Assembly: GCA_035549195.1 (NCBI GenBank)
Contig: DASZRK010000049.1
Coordinates: forward strand, 21,983-85,982
Length of the DNA: 64,000 nt
Reading direction: 5' to 3'
Origin: a bacterium
Lineage (GTDB): Bacteria > Oederibacteriota > Muellerivitia > Muellerivitales > Muellerivitaceae
Position numbers and translations under genes: made by a program. Shown in pieces: positions 22,826-31,020 of this stretch (position 1 is its first letter; every line of letters begins with the position of its first letter). Under the pieces are notes generated by a model that saw nothing but the letters and a program-made list of their open reading frames with translations, was not told the DNA's origin and ran no database searches.

Positions 22826-24844
22826 TTAAGGGGATCCCGGCAGGATGCCCTCGACTTCTCCAGGGACCGGGATTTCCTTGGGCCAGCCCTTGCCGGTCGA
22901 GGGCCTGAAGACATAACAATCGGGATAAACCCCCACCGGTTCCATGAAATCCCGCCAAAAATGGAGATACTCTTTTCCCGACATGCCTTGCAGGTCGAAA
23001 TCCCTTTCGACATGCGCCATGGCCGCCGCTTCCTCCGGCTGGTAAAGGAAATAATCGACTCCCTCTTCCTTCAAGCGCTTGGCCAGGGATTCCGCTGTCC
23101 CGCTTTCCTTGGCCCACTGCAGGAAGATTGGCCTCTTCCATTTGAAATCGACATAAGCGATCCGATCGAAGGGATAGGTCTGGAAAACGGCAAAAGCCAA
23201 GATCCTGTCCCGGGGGCCCGAATGGCGCTCGATCCCCCGATAGGCGTCATAAACACCCGTGCTGAAGCTGTAATGCCTCTTCAATCTCAACAATGGGTCC
23301 TCTAACCCCAAGGCGCTGGCATAAGGCGCGGTCCCATTGAACTGGGCGCTCATGGTCAGCCATAGGGAGAGGACGACCCCCAAGGCGAAGATCGCCTTTC
23401 CAACATTTCCTTTTTGGGAGTGAACCCCTTCCCAGACCAGCCCGATCAAGAGCAGGAGCGCTAACCCCGCTCCCGACGTATGCCTCAAACTTTGGTCCAC
23501 GCAGGACCAAACAGCCAGGAACGCGGCCGAGAAGACCGCTAAGAAGGCGCCAAGCCGCGACCGGAGCGCCTGCCAAATCCATGGAAATCCGAGCCAAAAA
23601 AGCGGCGTCCAAGCGGCATTGATGCCGTTCTTCATCGTGAAAAAACAGTCCCAAAATGTCTTGGGGACCATGGTCCATCCCCAATGTTGGGGCATTCCCG
23701 TATCCGACAGGAGCGCACTTTCCATCTCGCTGTTATACCCGCCGCCGGACCCGAACCAATGGGTCGCCAGGGGATAAAAGGGATTTCCGAAAGCCAGGAA
23801 ATTCTTCAAATACCAAGGAATGACCGGAAGAAGGAAACCTGCGATGAACCAAAGTCCCAATCGGGCGGAAAAACCCTTCCATCCTTTTCCGACGATCCAA
23901 GGGGCCAAAAGTCCGGCCACGGCCAAGACCGCTGTCAGCTTGATGGAAAAACAGAAACCCAGCATGAATCCCATGAGGAGGCACAGATCCGGCCGCCAGG
24001 CCGACCGAAGGCCCCTCCAGAGAATGAAAAGGGTCAAAAGTTCATAACAGGCCAGAAAACCTTCCACATACCCCCAAGCGAACAAGGCCAAAAGAAAAGG
24101 GCAGGACAACAGCAGCCAAAAGGAAGCTCTGAAACCCTTCTTCTCCTGCCTTAGCCAAAGGGAAAAAATGCCCAAGGTCATCAGAAGAGGCAGGATTAGG
24201 GCCATCTTGGAAAGGCCTTCCCCACCGATGGCCCAGAACCCGGCCAGGACCATTTCGGCCGCCTTGGGCATATCTCCCGTGTGGTTCGTCCAGTGGAAGA
24301 GGACCTGATGTAGCCGGACCGTTTCACGGGCGTAACGAAAATGATCCAGGACCGCGTCCCAGATCAAGGGCGGGGAAAGGAATTCGCTCCCCCAGATGAT
24401 CCAGAGAGCCCCAAGACCGATCTTTTCAAAGCGGGACCACTTCCCAACCCATGGGCCCCATTTCCTCGCTTCCAGCCACCCCCAGGGAATGGCCGGGACC
24501 AAGATGAGCGCCTCGAGAAAACCGTAAAGCACCTCATTCGCCGCCAAAGCCCAAGACCACAAGGAAAAAAAAGCAATCGCCAAGGCGACGTAGAGGTGAA
24601 AGGGATTCCAGTTCCGGCGTGGGGGTGACCAGACCCGTCGGAAAAGACCGGCCCAACCCAGTAGACCCAGGGCCGCCAAAGCGAACAATGCAATGGACAT
24701 CAGCTTGGTCCCAAGGGCGGTTGGCCAAAGGGCCATGCTCCACGGTGTATCCTCGATCAGTCGAAGAGGTGGGATCCAGGCCCCTTTCCCAAGTCCAAGG
24801 ATGAACAAGAGCAGGAGAAGAATGGATAGCAGGGTTCGGATCAA
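22826..24844 (-). CDS. Polytopic membrane protein, GT-C glycosyltransferase-like
   Basis: 672 residues. At least ten hydrophobic segments in the first 500 residues, then a soluble C-terminal domain. WDAVLDHFRYARETVRLHQ (about 180) resembles the first periplasmic loop of ArnT/PMT-like enzymes with an acidic residue, and GFCFSIKLTAVLAVAGLLAPW is like their conserved Lys-containing helix. Start is a TTG with AGGA 6 bases upstream. No close family name comes to mind. It is convergent with the DUF4921 gene (4 bases apart). Third large GT-C-like protein of the window. Confidence 0.68.
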   Translation of the reverse strand: MIRTLLSILLLLLFILGLGKGAWIPPLRLIEDTPWSMALWPTALGTKLMSIALFALAALGLLGWAGLFRRVWSPPRRNWNPFHLYVALAIAFFSLWSWALAANEVLYGFLEALILVPAIPWGWLEARKWGPWVGKWSRFEKIGLGALWIIWGSEFLSPPLIWDAVLDHFRYARETVRLHQVLFHWTNHTGDMPKAAEMVLAGFWAIGGEGLSKMALILPLLMTLGIFSLWLRQEKKGFRASFWLLLSCPFLLALFAWGYVEGFLACYELLTLFILWRGLRSAWRPDLCLLMGFMLGFCFSIKLTAVLAVAGLLAPWIVGKGWKGFSARLGLWFIAGFLLPVIPWYLKNFLAFGNPFYPLATHWFGSGGGYNSEMESALLSDTGMPQHWGWTMVPKTFWDCFFTMKNGINAAWTPLFWLGFPWIWQALRSRLGAFLAVFSAAFLAVWSCVDQSLRHTSGAGLALLLLIGLVWEGVHSQKGNVGKAIFALGVVLSLWLTMSAQFNGTAPYASALGLEDPLLRLKRHYSFSTGVYDAYRGIERHSGPRDRILAFAVFQTYPFDRIAYVDFKWKRPIFLQWAKESGTAESLAKRLKEEGVDYFLYQPEEAAAMAHVERDFDLQGMSGKEYLHFWRDFMEPVGVYPDCYVFRPSTGKGWPKEIPVPGEVEGILPGSP

Positions 24845-24869
24845 GGTTTTCCTGGAGATGGGCGTTTAT

Positions 24870-24897
24870 TTGACAATCAAAGGGCCCCAGTTATAAT
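24870..24897 (+). promoter_or_regulatory. tRNA-Leu promoter
   Basis: Perfect TTGACA (24870-24875) and perfect TATAAT (24892-24897) with a 16-base spacer, ending 45 bases before the mature tRNA. Confidence 0.85.
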
Positions 24898-24942
24898 ACG
24901 CTTCCTTTTCGGCCGTGGGAAATGTCCACGGCACACCGTAAG

Positions 24943-25027
24943 GCCCGAGTGGTGAAATTGGCAGACACGTACGCTTGAGGTGCGTATGGGGAAACCCTTG
25001 AGGGTTCGAGTCCCTCCTCGGGCACCA
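24943..25027 (+). tRNA. tRNA-Leu (GAG)
   Basis: 85 bases with encoded CCA and a long variable arm. Acceptor GCCCGAG pairs with CTCGGGC; anticodon loop CTTGAGG gives GAG, reading CUC/CUU. It has its own consensus promoter and terminator, a single-gene unit. Confidence 0.97.
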
Positions 25028-25036
25028 CTTCCTTCA

Positions 25037-25082
25037 AAAAAAAGCCCTAAAACCGGACCGGTTTTAGGGCTTTTTTGTTTTA
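25037..25082. terminator. Bidirectional terminator after tRNA-Leu
   Basis: Perfect 16-base arms AAGCCCTAAAACCGGx with only a two-base loop, an A-run before and a T-run after. It serves tRNA-Leu on the plus strand and the secreted-protein gene on the minus strand. Confidence 0.9.
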
Positions 25083-25123
25083 GGGGTTGGTACGCGGCCA
25101 GTGAACCCGCTCGGGTTGTTTGC

Positions 25124-26197
25124 CTACTTTAACTTCGCCTGCACCGCCATCGCATCCGGGTTGTCCTTTTGGAAGCCCAGGGCGATCTTCAGGTAGTAGG
25201 CTGCATCCTTCTTCTTGCCCATGTCCGCCAGGACCGAAGCCACCGACGCGTAATAGCTGGACCGCATGCCGCTGATGTCCTTGGCGGGCGTTCCCTGCTT
25301 TTCGAGTGCCGCGAAGAAGATCTTGGCCTTTTGCCCCAGCACCGCGATCTGGTTCCCCTTGATCAACGCGGGGATCAATTCGTTCTTCAGCTTCAGCATG
25401 GCCGCCTGGGGATCCAAAGGATCGTCCCACCAACCATCGGCCGAGGGTTTCGAGGTCTTCGCCGCAGGCTTGGAAACCACTTCCGTCCCTTTGTTTCCGG
25501 GGGTCGGGGTCGCCGGGGCCTCGGCGACGAGGATCGAGGTGCCCGTCCATCCGGCGACCCCGCTCTTGGTGGTCAGGAATTTCTCCTTGGTCGGTTCCCA
25601 GGCCAGGATCAATTCCGCATCCGTCCGGTCCTTGGCATAGCCCTTGGAAGAACACCAGATCTCAAGCCCTTCGAATTTCGTGAAGATCTGGGGCGCCGCG
25701 AGGTCCAGGACCTGCTTCATGGCGCCATTGATATAAGAAAACCCCTTGAGGACCTGCCCCCCCTTGAGGTCATCCCGCTGGAAGATCAAATAGGGAGCCG
25801 CCCTCTGCGGGGTCTTGAGGACCCGGATCCATTGGATGGTCCCGCCCTCGTCCTGGAAGTTCTTTTCGTATTTCTTGGTCTCGGGGTTGTAGAAACAGAC
25901 GTTCAGGGTCTGGTTGTGGGGTTTGTCCAGTTCGTCCGCCGGGGCATTGGGCCGGTAGATCAGGATCAGGTCCTTGATCTCATCCCCTTCCTTGTTCTTG
26001 AGCCCACGAACGTTCTCGAAATCGAACAGACCCTTGCTCTGGATCTTTCCTTCGTCATCCAACCAAGGAAGGTTCTCCAGGAGATGGTCCGGAGGAAGGA
26101 TCGAATCCATCCACTGGCTTTGAGCGTGGGAAAAATTCGTCCCCGCCAGGAACACCAGTCCCAAAAGAATGGCTGCACTTATCCTGGAAAATTTCAT
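25124..26197 (-). CDS. Secreted protein of unknown function
   Basis: 357 residues. Signal peptide MKFSRISAAILLGLVFLAGTNFSHA, cut probably after SHA. The body (about 30-230) is beta-rich with no recognised family; a Thr/Pro/Lys linker (about 235-265) separates a C-terminal helical segment whose last 60 residues (YYASVASVLADMGKKKDAAYYLKIALG) look like a pair of TPR helices. Start chosen at 26197, with GGGGGGA just before it; upstream ATGs lack signal-peptide character. It follows the SDR gene on the same strand by 37 bases and probably shares its transcript. Function unknown. Confidence 0.72.
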   Translation of the reverse strand: MKFSRISAAILLGLVFLAGTNFSHAQSQWMDSILPPDHLLENLPWLDDEGKIQSKGLFDFENVRGLKNKEGDEIKDLILIYRPNAPADELDKPHNQTLNVCFYNPETKKYEKNFQDEGGTIQWIRVLKTPQRAAPYLIFQRDDLKGGQVLKGFSYINGAMKQVLDLAAPQIFTKFEGLEIWCSSKGYAKDRTDAELILAWEPTKEKFLTTKSGVAGWTGTSILVAEAPATPTPGNKGTEVVSKPAAKTSKPSADGWWDDPLDPQAAMLKLKNELIPALIKGNQIAVLGQKAKIFFAALEKQGTPAKDISGMRSSYYASVASVLADMGKKKDAAYYLKIALGFQKDNPDAMAVQAKLK

Positions 26198-26233
26198 TTT
26201 TCCCCCCGTCATTCGAACTTTTCTTGTCACCCG

Positions 26234-27238
26234 TTATGGTTTCAGCCACCCCACGGTGTGGTAAAACTCGATCGTCCTGGCGATCCCCTCTTCCATCCCG
26301 GTCCCAGGCTTGAAGCCTAGTTCCACCCGGAGCTTCCGGTTCGAGCAGACCCAACCCGGGGCCTCCCCTTCCTTCAACTTGTCCATGGAAACAATGGGGG
26401 GCAGGAAGGACCTTCCGGTCCACCGGGCCCAAAGATCGCCCAACCGAGCCAGCATTTTAACCAGTCCCAGGGGAACATTGAACGTCTTAAAGGATTTTTT
26501 GAGCCCCTGGCCCACCAATGCCGAGAATTCGTTCCAACTGCGGCTTTGGCCGTCGCAAACGAAGTAAATTTGACCCTTGGCCCGGGGGTCCCGCCCCGCC
26601 AAAAGGGTCGCTTCCACCAGGTCGGCCACATAGATGAAGCTCACACGTTGATTGCCGTCCCCACCATTGACCACCAGACCGCTTCGGACCATTTTGAAGT
26701 ATTCGAAGATATCCGTTTCCCGGGGGCCATAGACCGCCGCAGGTCTCAGGATGACCACCTCGAACCGGTCCTGGAACCCCAGGGCGATCTCCTCGCCCTT
26801 TCGCTTGGTCATTCCGTAGAAGCTGACCGGCTGGCAAGGGGCCGTCTCGTCGATCTCCCCACCCAAGGGGGAGGGGCCGGCCGCCGACAAGGAACTCACA
26901 TAGACCAAACGCCGGACGGTCCCCGCCTGGGCCGCCGCCTCACAGACGTTCCGCGTCCCCTCGGCATTCACCCGATCATAGGCGGAATAGTCGGCGCCCC
27001 TTAGGAGTCCGGCCAAATGGTAAACGACCTCAACCCCCTTCATGGCCGCCCCGACCGAGGCCGCATCGGTCACATCCCCATAGGAAAGTTCCATCTCGGA
27101 AGTGGGGGTAAAGGGGATCTTGCTGGTCCTGCGGACCAAAAGCCGAACCTTTTGTTTTTGCCCGGCGAGGGCTTCGGCTAAATGGCTCCCGACAAAACCG
27201 CTAGCGCCCGTCACCAGGGCCACGGGGGTTTCATTCAT
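26234..27238 (-). CDS. NAD(P)-dependent epimerase/reductase (extended SDR)
   Basis: 334 residues. TGASGFVGSHL at 10-20 is the Rossmann glycine motif of extended SDRs and YGMTKRKGE near 143 gives the YxxxK catalytic pair. Likely a sugar epimerase or a 3-keto reductase. It is divergent from a serine palmitoyltransferase-like gene with about 80 bases between the starts. In Caulobacter an SDR of this class (CerR) reduces 3-ketosphinganine near spt, so the same role is a reasonable inference here. A plain nucleotide-sugar epimerase remains possible. Confidence 0.8.
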   Translation of the reverse strand: MNETPVALVTGASGFVGSHLAEALAGQKQKVRLLVRRTSKIPFTPTSEMELSYGDVTDAASVGAAMKGVEVVYHLAGLLRGADYSAYDRVNAEGTRNVCEAAAQAGTVRRLVYVSSLSAAGPSPLGGEIDETAPCQPVSFYGMTKRKGEEIALGFQDRFEVVILRPAAVYGPRETDIFEYFKMVRSGLVVNGGDGNQRVSFIYVADLVEATLLAGRDPRAKGQIYFVCDGQSRSWNEFSALVGQGLKKSFKTFNVPLGLVKMLARLGDLWARWTGRSFLPPIVSMDKLKEGEAPGWVCSNRKLRVELGFKPGTGMEEGIARTIEFYHTVGWLKP

Positions 27239-27262
27239 GGGGTTTTCGGGGACCTAATCGAT

Positions 27263-27292
27263 TTGAATAACATGGAGGCGTCATCCTATAAT
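27263..27292 (+). promoter_or_regulatory. Promoter of the SPT-like operon
   Basis: TTGAAT (27263-27268), 18 bases, perfect TATAAT (27287-27292). The furthest upstream in-frame ATG (27291) overlaps this -10 box and so cannot be the start; transcription would begin near 27299, 22 bases before the chosen GTG. Confidence 0.7.
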
Positions 27293-27320
27293 GCCTCTTC
27301 TTTTTTGCCAAGGAGCCCTA

Positions 27321-28529
27321 GTGAACCCAAGTGAACACACCACCATGGCCGACGTCTTCGACAAGGCCAACAACTGGACCGCCGCGGACGATGTCCGCAA
27401 GCTCGGGATCTACCCCTATTTTCGCCCCAACACCTCGGCCCTAGGCACGGAGGTGACCATCGGCGGCAAGAAGATGATCATGGTCGGCTCCAACAACTAC
27501 CTGGGACTGGTCACCCACCCCGAGGTGTTGGAGGCCATGGTCCAGGCCATCCGCAAGTACGGTTCGGCCTGCACCGGTTCCCCTTTCCTCAACGGCACCC
27601 TGGACATCCGCATCGAGTTGGAGGAAAAACTGGCCCAATATGTCGGTATGGAATCGGCCCTGGTCTATTCCACCGGCTTCCTGGCCAATTTGGGGGCCCT
27701 TTCCACTATCGTCACCCGGGGTGACTACATCATCTCCGACCGTGAGAACCACGCTTCCATCGTGGACGGGCAAAAGCTCTCCTATGCCAAGACGATCAAA
27801 TACGAACATAGCAACATGGAAGACCTGGAGCGGGTCCTGGCCAACCACAAGGAACAACCCAAGCTCATCGTCACGGACGGGGTTTTCTCCATGGGCGGGG
27901 ACATCGCCGAGTTGCCCAAGATCGTGGAGCTGAAGAACAAGTACGGTGCCCGACTCATGGTGGACGAGGCCCACTCCCTGGGGGTCCTCGGCCCCAAAGG
28001 CGACGGGACCGGCCCCCACTTCGGCGTCCAAAAGGACGTGGACATGGTCATGGGTACCTTCTCCAAGTCCCTGGTCTCCATCGGCGGCTTCATTGCCTCC
28101 ACCCATAAGGTCATCGACTATCTGCGTCACAACAGCCGGCCCCTTATCTTCACCGCCAGCCTTTCCCCCGCCGATACCGCCGCAGCCCTCAAAAGCCTGG
28201 AGATCATCCAGCGGGAGCCCGAGCGCCGGGAACGGCTTTGGGCGATCATCAAGCGCATGCGTGCCGAGTTCAAGGCCATGGGCTGGAACACCCTCAACAC
28301 CAACTCGGCCATCATCCCCCTGATGGTGGGTGACAACCTGAAGACCTTCACCATGACCAAGGAACTGGGAGAAATGGGCGTTTTCGCAACCCCCGTGGTC
28401 TCCCCCGCCGTGCCGCCCGAGCTAACCCTGATCCGCACCAGCTACACGGCCACCCATACGGACCAGCAATTGGACCAGGTCCTGGACGCCTTCCGCAAGG
28501 TCGGAAAAAAACACGGCGTCATTCCCTGA
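27321..28529 (+). CDS. Alpha-oxoamine synthase, serine palmitoyltransferase-like
   Basis: 402 residues, fold-type I PLP enzyme that condenses an amino acid with an acyl-CoA or acyl-ACP. Visible: Lys249 in GTFSKSL (Schiff base), His144 in DRENHASIVDG (stacks on PLP), DEAHSLG at 215-221, and SPFLNGTLDIRIELEEKLA, a stretch close to Bacteroides serine palmitoyltransferase as I remember it. BioF and 2-amino-3-ketobutyrate CoA ligase are the alternatives. The GTG start has AAGGAG 5 bases upstream and lies just after the promoter. First gene of a plus-strand operon with a GNAT-like protein and a thioesterase. Confidence 0.85.
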   Translation: MNPSEHTTMADVFDKANNWTAADDVRKLGIYPYFRPNTSALGTEVTIGGKKMIMVGSNNYLGLVTHPEVLEAMVQAIRKYGSACTGSPFLNGTLDIRIELEEKLAQYVGMESALVYSTGFLANLGALSTIVTRGDYIISDRENHASIVDGQKLSYAKTIKYEHSNMEDLERVLANHKEQPKLIVTDGVFSMGGDIAELPKIVELKNKYGARLMVDEAHSLGVLGPKGDGTGPHFGVQKDVDMVMGTFSKSLVSIGGFIASTHKVIDYLRHNSRPLIFTASLSPADTAAALKSLEIIQREPERRERLWAIIKRMRAEFKAMGWNTLNTNSAIIPLMVGDNLKTFTMTKELGEMGVFATPVVSPAVPPELTLIRTSYTATHTDQQLDQVLDAFRKVGKKHGVIP

Positions 28530-28580
28530 TCCAAAACGTCCAATCACCAGGCCTTTCATTCCCCTCTTGAAGGAGGCGTC

Positions 28581-29726
28581 ATGGCCATTCAGGTCAAGAC
28601 CATCGCACTGGATGACAAAAAAGGCATCGAGGAGTTCCTCCACCTGCCTTGGAAGATCTACATCAAGGACGGCCAGCGGGACCCCAACTGGGTGCCCCCT
28701 TTCCTCGACGACCAACGTAGCCTCCTGAACCCGGCCAAGAATCCCTATCACCAGCACAGCCGCACCCGACTTTTCGCCGCTTACAACGACCAGAACGGGA
28801 TCGTCGGACGGATTTCCGCCAGCGTAGACGACAACTTCATCAAGTTCTGGAACGAGAAGATCGGTTTCTTCGGTTGGTTCGAGTGCGTGAACGACCCGGC
28901 CGTGGCCCAAGCGCTCTTCCAAGAAGCCGAGAAGTTCATGAAGGAACAGGGCATGACCGGTGTGCGGGGCCCTTCCAGCTTCACTTCCAACGATGACTAC
29001 TTCGGTTTCCTGCTCGAAGGCTACGACACGCCCCCCCGGATCGCCATGACCTACAACCCGCCCTATTACCTGGAACTGGCCGAGAAGTGCGGCTATGCCA
29101 AGGCCAAGGACCTTTATGCCTGGTACCTCCCCGCCCAGGGCCCCCTTCCCGAACGCATGGTCAAGATCGCCGAGCGCACCATGAAGCGCGAGCGGATCAC
29201 CGTGCGCCCTTTGGACATGAAGCATTTCGAGCGGGATACCAACATCGTCCGGGAGCTTTATAACCTCATTTGGGAGAAGAACTGGGGCTTCGTGCCCATG
29301 ACCGAGGCCGAGTTCCAATACCAGGCCAAGAAACTGAAGGACATCATCTGGCCCGACTTCATCCACATCGCCGAGGTCGACGGCAAGGCCATCGGGTTCA
29401 ACCTGGTGGTGAAGGACGTCAACCAGGCCCTCATCAAGATGGACGGGGAGCTTTTCAAATGGTCCGACCCCTTCGCCCTCATCAAATTCCTCCTCACCAA
29501 GTTCGATGACACCCGGGAGATGGCCATGGGCGTCCATCCCGATTACCGAAAGAAGGGGCTGGAGGTCATCCTGTATTTGGAAGCGCTCAAGACCGGCATC
29601 AAGCGCAAGATCAAGGGTGGCGAGCTTTCCTGGACCCTCGAGGACAACGAAGGCATCAATAACGGGATCACCGCCATGGGCGGCAAGGTCATCAAGAAGT
29701 ATCGGATCTACGGCAAAACCCTTTAA
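28581..29726 (+). CDS. GNAT-like N-acyltransferase family protein
   Basis: 381 residues, cytoplasmic. Residues about 10-200 (DPNWVPPFLDDQRSLLNP; GRISASVDDN; GFFGWFECVNDPAVAQAL; GPSSFTSNDDYFGFLLEGYD) match a widespread bacterial family annotated only as GNAT acyltransferase. The C-terminal half again has GNAT-like features (IAEVDGKAIGFNLVV; AMGVHPDYRKKGLEVIL). Two GNAT domains in tandem are likely. Lying directly after the SPT-like gene, it is a candidate for the N-acylation step that makes ceramide; that is inference. RBS GGAGG precedes the ATG. Confidence 0.72.
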   Translation: MAIQVKTIALDDKKGIEEFLHLPWKIYIKDGQRDPNWVPPFLDDQRSLLNPAKNPYHQHSRTRLFAAYNDQNGIVGRISASVDDNFIKFWNEKIGFFGWFECVNDPAVAQALFQEAEKFMKEQGMTGVRGPSSFTSNDDYFGFLLEGYDTPPRIAMTYNPPYYLELAEKCGYAKAKDLYAWYLPAQGPLPERMVKIAERTMKRERITVRPLDMKHFERDTNIVRELYNLIWEKNWGFVPMTEAEFQYQAKKLKDIIWPDFIHIAEVDGKAIGFNLVVKDVNQALIKMDGELFKWSDPFALIKFLLTKFDDTREMAMGVHPDYRKKGLEVILYLEALKTGIKRKIKGGELSWTLEDNEGINNGITAMGGKVIKKYRIYGKTL

Positions 29727-29749
29727 TTCGAAGGTCCCTTAGGCGGCCC

Positions 29750-30154
29750 ATGTCGAACCTTCCTTATACCTACGAGGTCCTCATCCGGGAATCCCACCTG
29801 GACACCTTCGGCCACATGAACAACGCCGCCTACCTGGTTCTGTTCGAGGAAGCCCGTTGGGACTACATCACCCGCAACGGCTATGGATTGAGGGAGGTCC
29901 AGGAATTCCAGAAGGGTCCGGTGGTGCTCGAATTGACCATGAAATTCCGCAAGGAGATCACCCTGCGGGAAAAGATCACCATCACCATGGAACTGGTGGA
30001 GACCAAAGGCAAGATCAGCCGTTTCCGACAGGAAATGCGCAAGGAGGACGGCACCGTGGCCACCGAATTGGAATTGGTCTTCGGCCTTTTCGATCTTCGC
30101 GCCCGCCGCCTCATCGATCCAACCCCCGAGTGGAAAAAGGCCATGGGCCAATAA
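29750..30154 (+). CDS. Acyl-CoA thioesterase, hotdog fold (YbgC/4HBT type)
   Basis: 134 residues. The segment ESHLDTFGHMNNAAYLVLFEEARWDY carries the catalytic Asp and the HMNN loop of the 4-hydroxybenzoyl-CoA thioesterase class. Hydrolyses acyl thioesters in the cytoplasm. 23 bases after the GNAT-like gene and so likely in the same operon, where it could supply or recycle acyl groups for the SPT-like enzyme. Confidence 0.88.
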   Translation: MSNLPYTYEVLIRESHLDTFGHMNNAAYLVLFEEARWDYITRNGYGLREVQEFQKGPVVLELTMKFRKEITLREKITITMELVETKGKISRFRQEMRKEDGTVATELELVFGLFDLRARRLIDPTPEWKKAMGQ

Positions 30155-30292
30155 ATCAACAGGCTTGTCTCCTTCTTGATACACACCCGCGATCCAAACC
30201 AAAATTTAACGGGCCCCGAAAGACCCCGTTGAATATAATTTCCAGGCTGCGTTTTTCACAGCGAACAAAAATCGATCTTCGGAGGTTATATT

Positions 30293-30946
30293 ATGAAGTC
30301 GTTAAGGATCTTGTCGTTGTTCTTGGTCTTATTTGGAATAAAAGCATTTGCTTTTGCCGAATCAAATTCGAGCCCGGCTTCCGCACCGGATGCCCCCAAG
30401 GCGACCCCCACCCCAAATCCTTGGAAATATTGCAACGGCTGGTTCGAAACCAAGTATGACAAGTTCAAGGACCAGACAACCTTCCAGCCCAAGAGCTTGC
30501 GTTCCGCCCACAATTTCAAGGTGAAGGGCGGGGACGAAGTGGCCCCCTGGATTAAGATCACCTTCCCCGGCCAGAAATATGACCCAAAGTCCAAAGCCAC
30601 CATTTCCCTCGTCCTTTTCCGCCTGGACGTCACCAAAGACAAAGACAATTACAAGGCCCAGCATACCGGCAGCAACAATTACCAGGAATGCTCGAACCTG
30701 ATCCTCCTGGTCGACGATGTGAAGATGGACCTGGGGACCCTGAAATATGACGTGAAGAGTTCGTTCGACGGATTCACGGGCTTGACCTATTTGGATCAGA
30801 CCTGGACCACCACGCTGACCATGGGCCAGCTCAAGGCCCTGGCGGGCGCGAAGAAGATTGAAGGCGAATTCTGTGAGACCAACATCGAGTTTCAGAAGGA
30901 TAATTTCTGTGTCATGAACGCGGCGTTGGACTTCCTGAACCAGTAA
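30293..30946 (+). CDS. Secreted protein of unknown function
   Basis: 217 residues with a clear signal peptide (MKSLRILSLFLVLFGIKAFAFAES), a short Pro/Ala/Ser linker and a beta-rich domain with five cysteines (for example YCNGW, ECSN, EFCETN, NFCVMN) that could form disulfides outside the cytoplasm. No family recognised. GGAGGT lies 7-8 bases before the ATG. A TATAAT at 30234-30239 is upstream but has no convincing -35. Single gene, followed by a strong terminator. Confidence 0.75.
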   Translation: MKSLRILSLFLVLFGIKAFAFAESNSSPASAPDAPKATPTPNPWKYCNGWFETKYDKFKDQTTFQPKSLRSAHNFKVKGGDEVAPWIKITFPGQKYDPKSKATISLVLFRLDVTKDKDNYKAQHTGSNNYQECSNLILLVDDVKMDLGTLKYDVKSSFDGFTGLTYLDQTWTTTLTMGQLKALAGAKKIEGEFCETNIEFQKDNFCVMNAALDFLNQ

Positions 30947-30963
30947 TCCTGACGCGGCCAATC

Positions 30964-31003
30964 AAAAAGCCCCTTCCCTCGCCAGGAAGGGGCTTTTTTT
31001 GTT
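30964..31003. terminator. Bidirectional terminator between convergent genes
   Basis: A-run, AGCCCCTTCC / GGAAGGGGCT stem with a loop of about ten bases, T-run of eight. Separates the secreted protein gene from the convergent autotransporter gene. Confidence 0.88.
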
Positions 31004-31020
31004 CTGGATCGGCGGATGTC

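Noticed and set aside
27291..27320. ATG at 27291 as start of the SPT-like gene
   Set aside because: It overlaps the -10 box; the GTG at 27321 has an AAGGAG site.
30234..30239. TATAAT upstream of the secreted protein at 30293
   Set aside because: No -35 element at 16-19 bases; not reported as a promoter.
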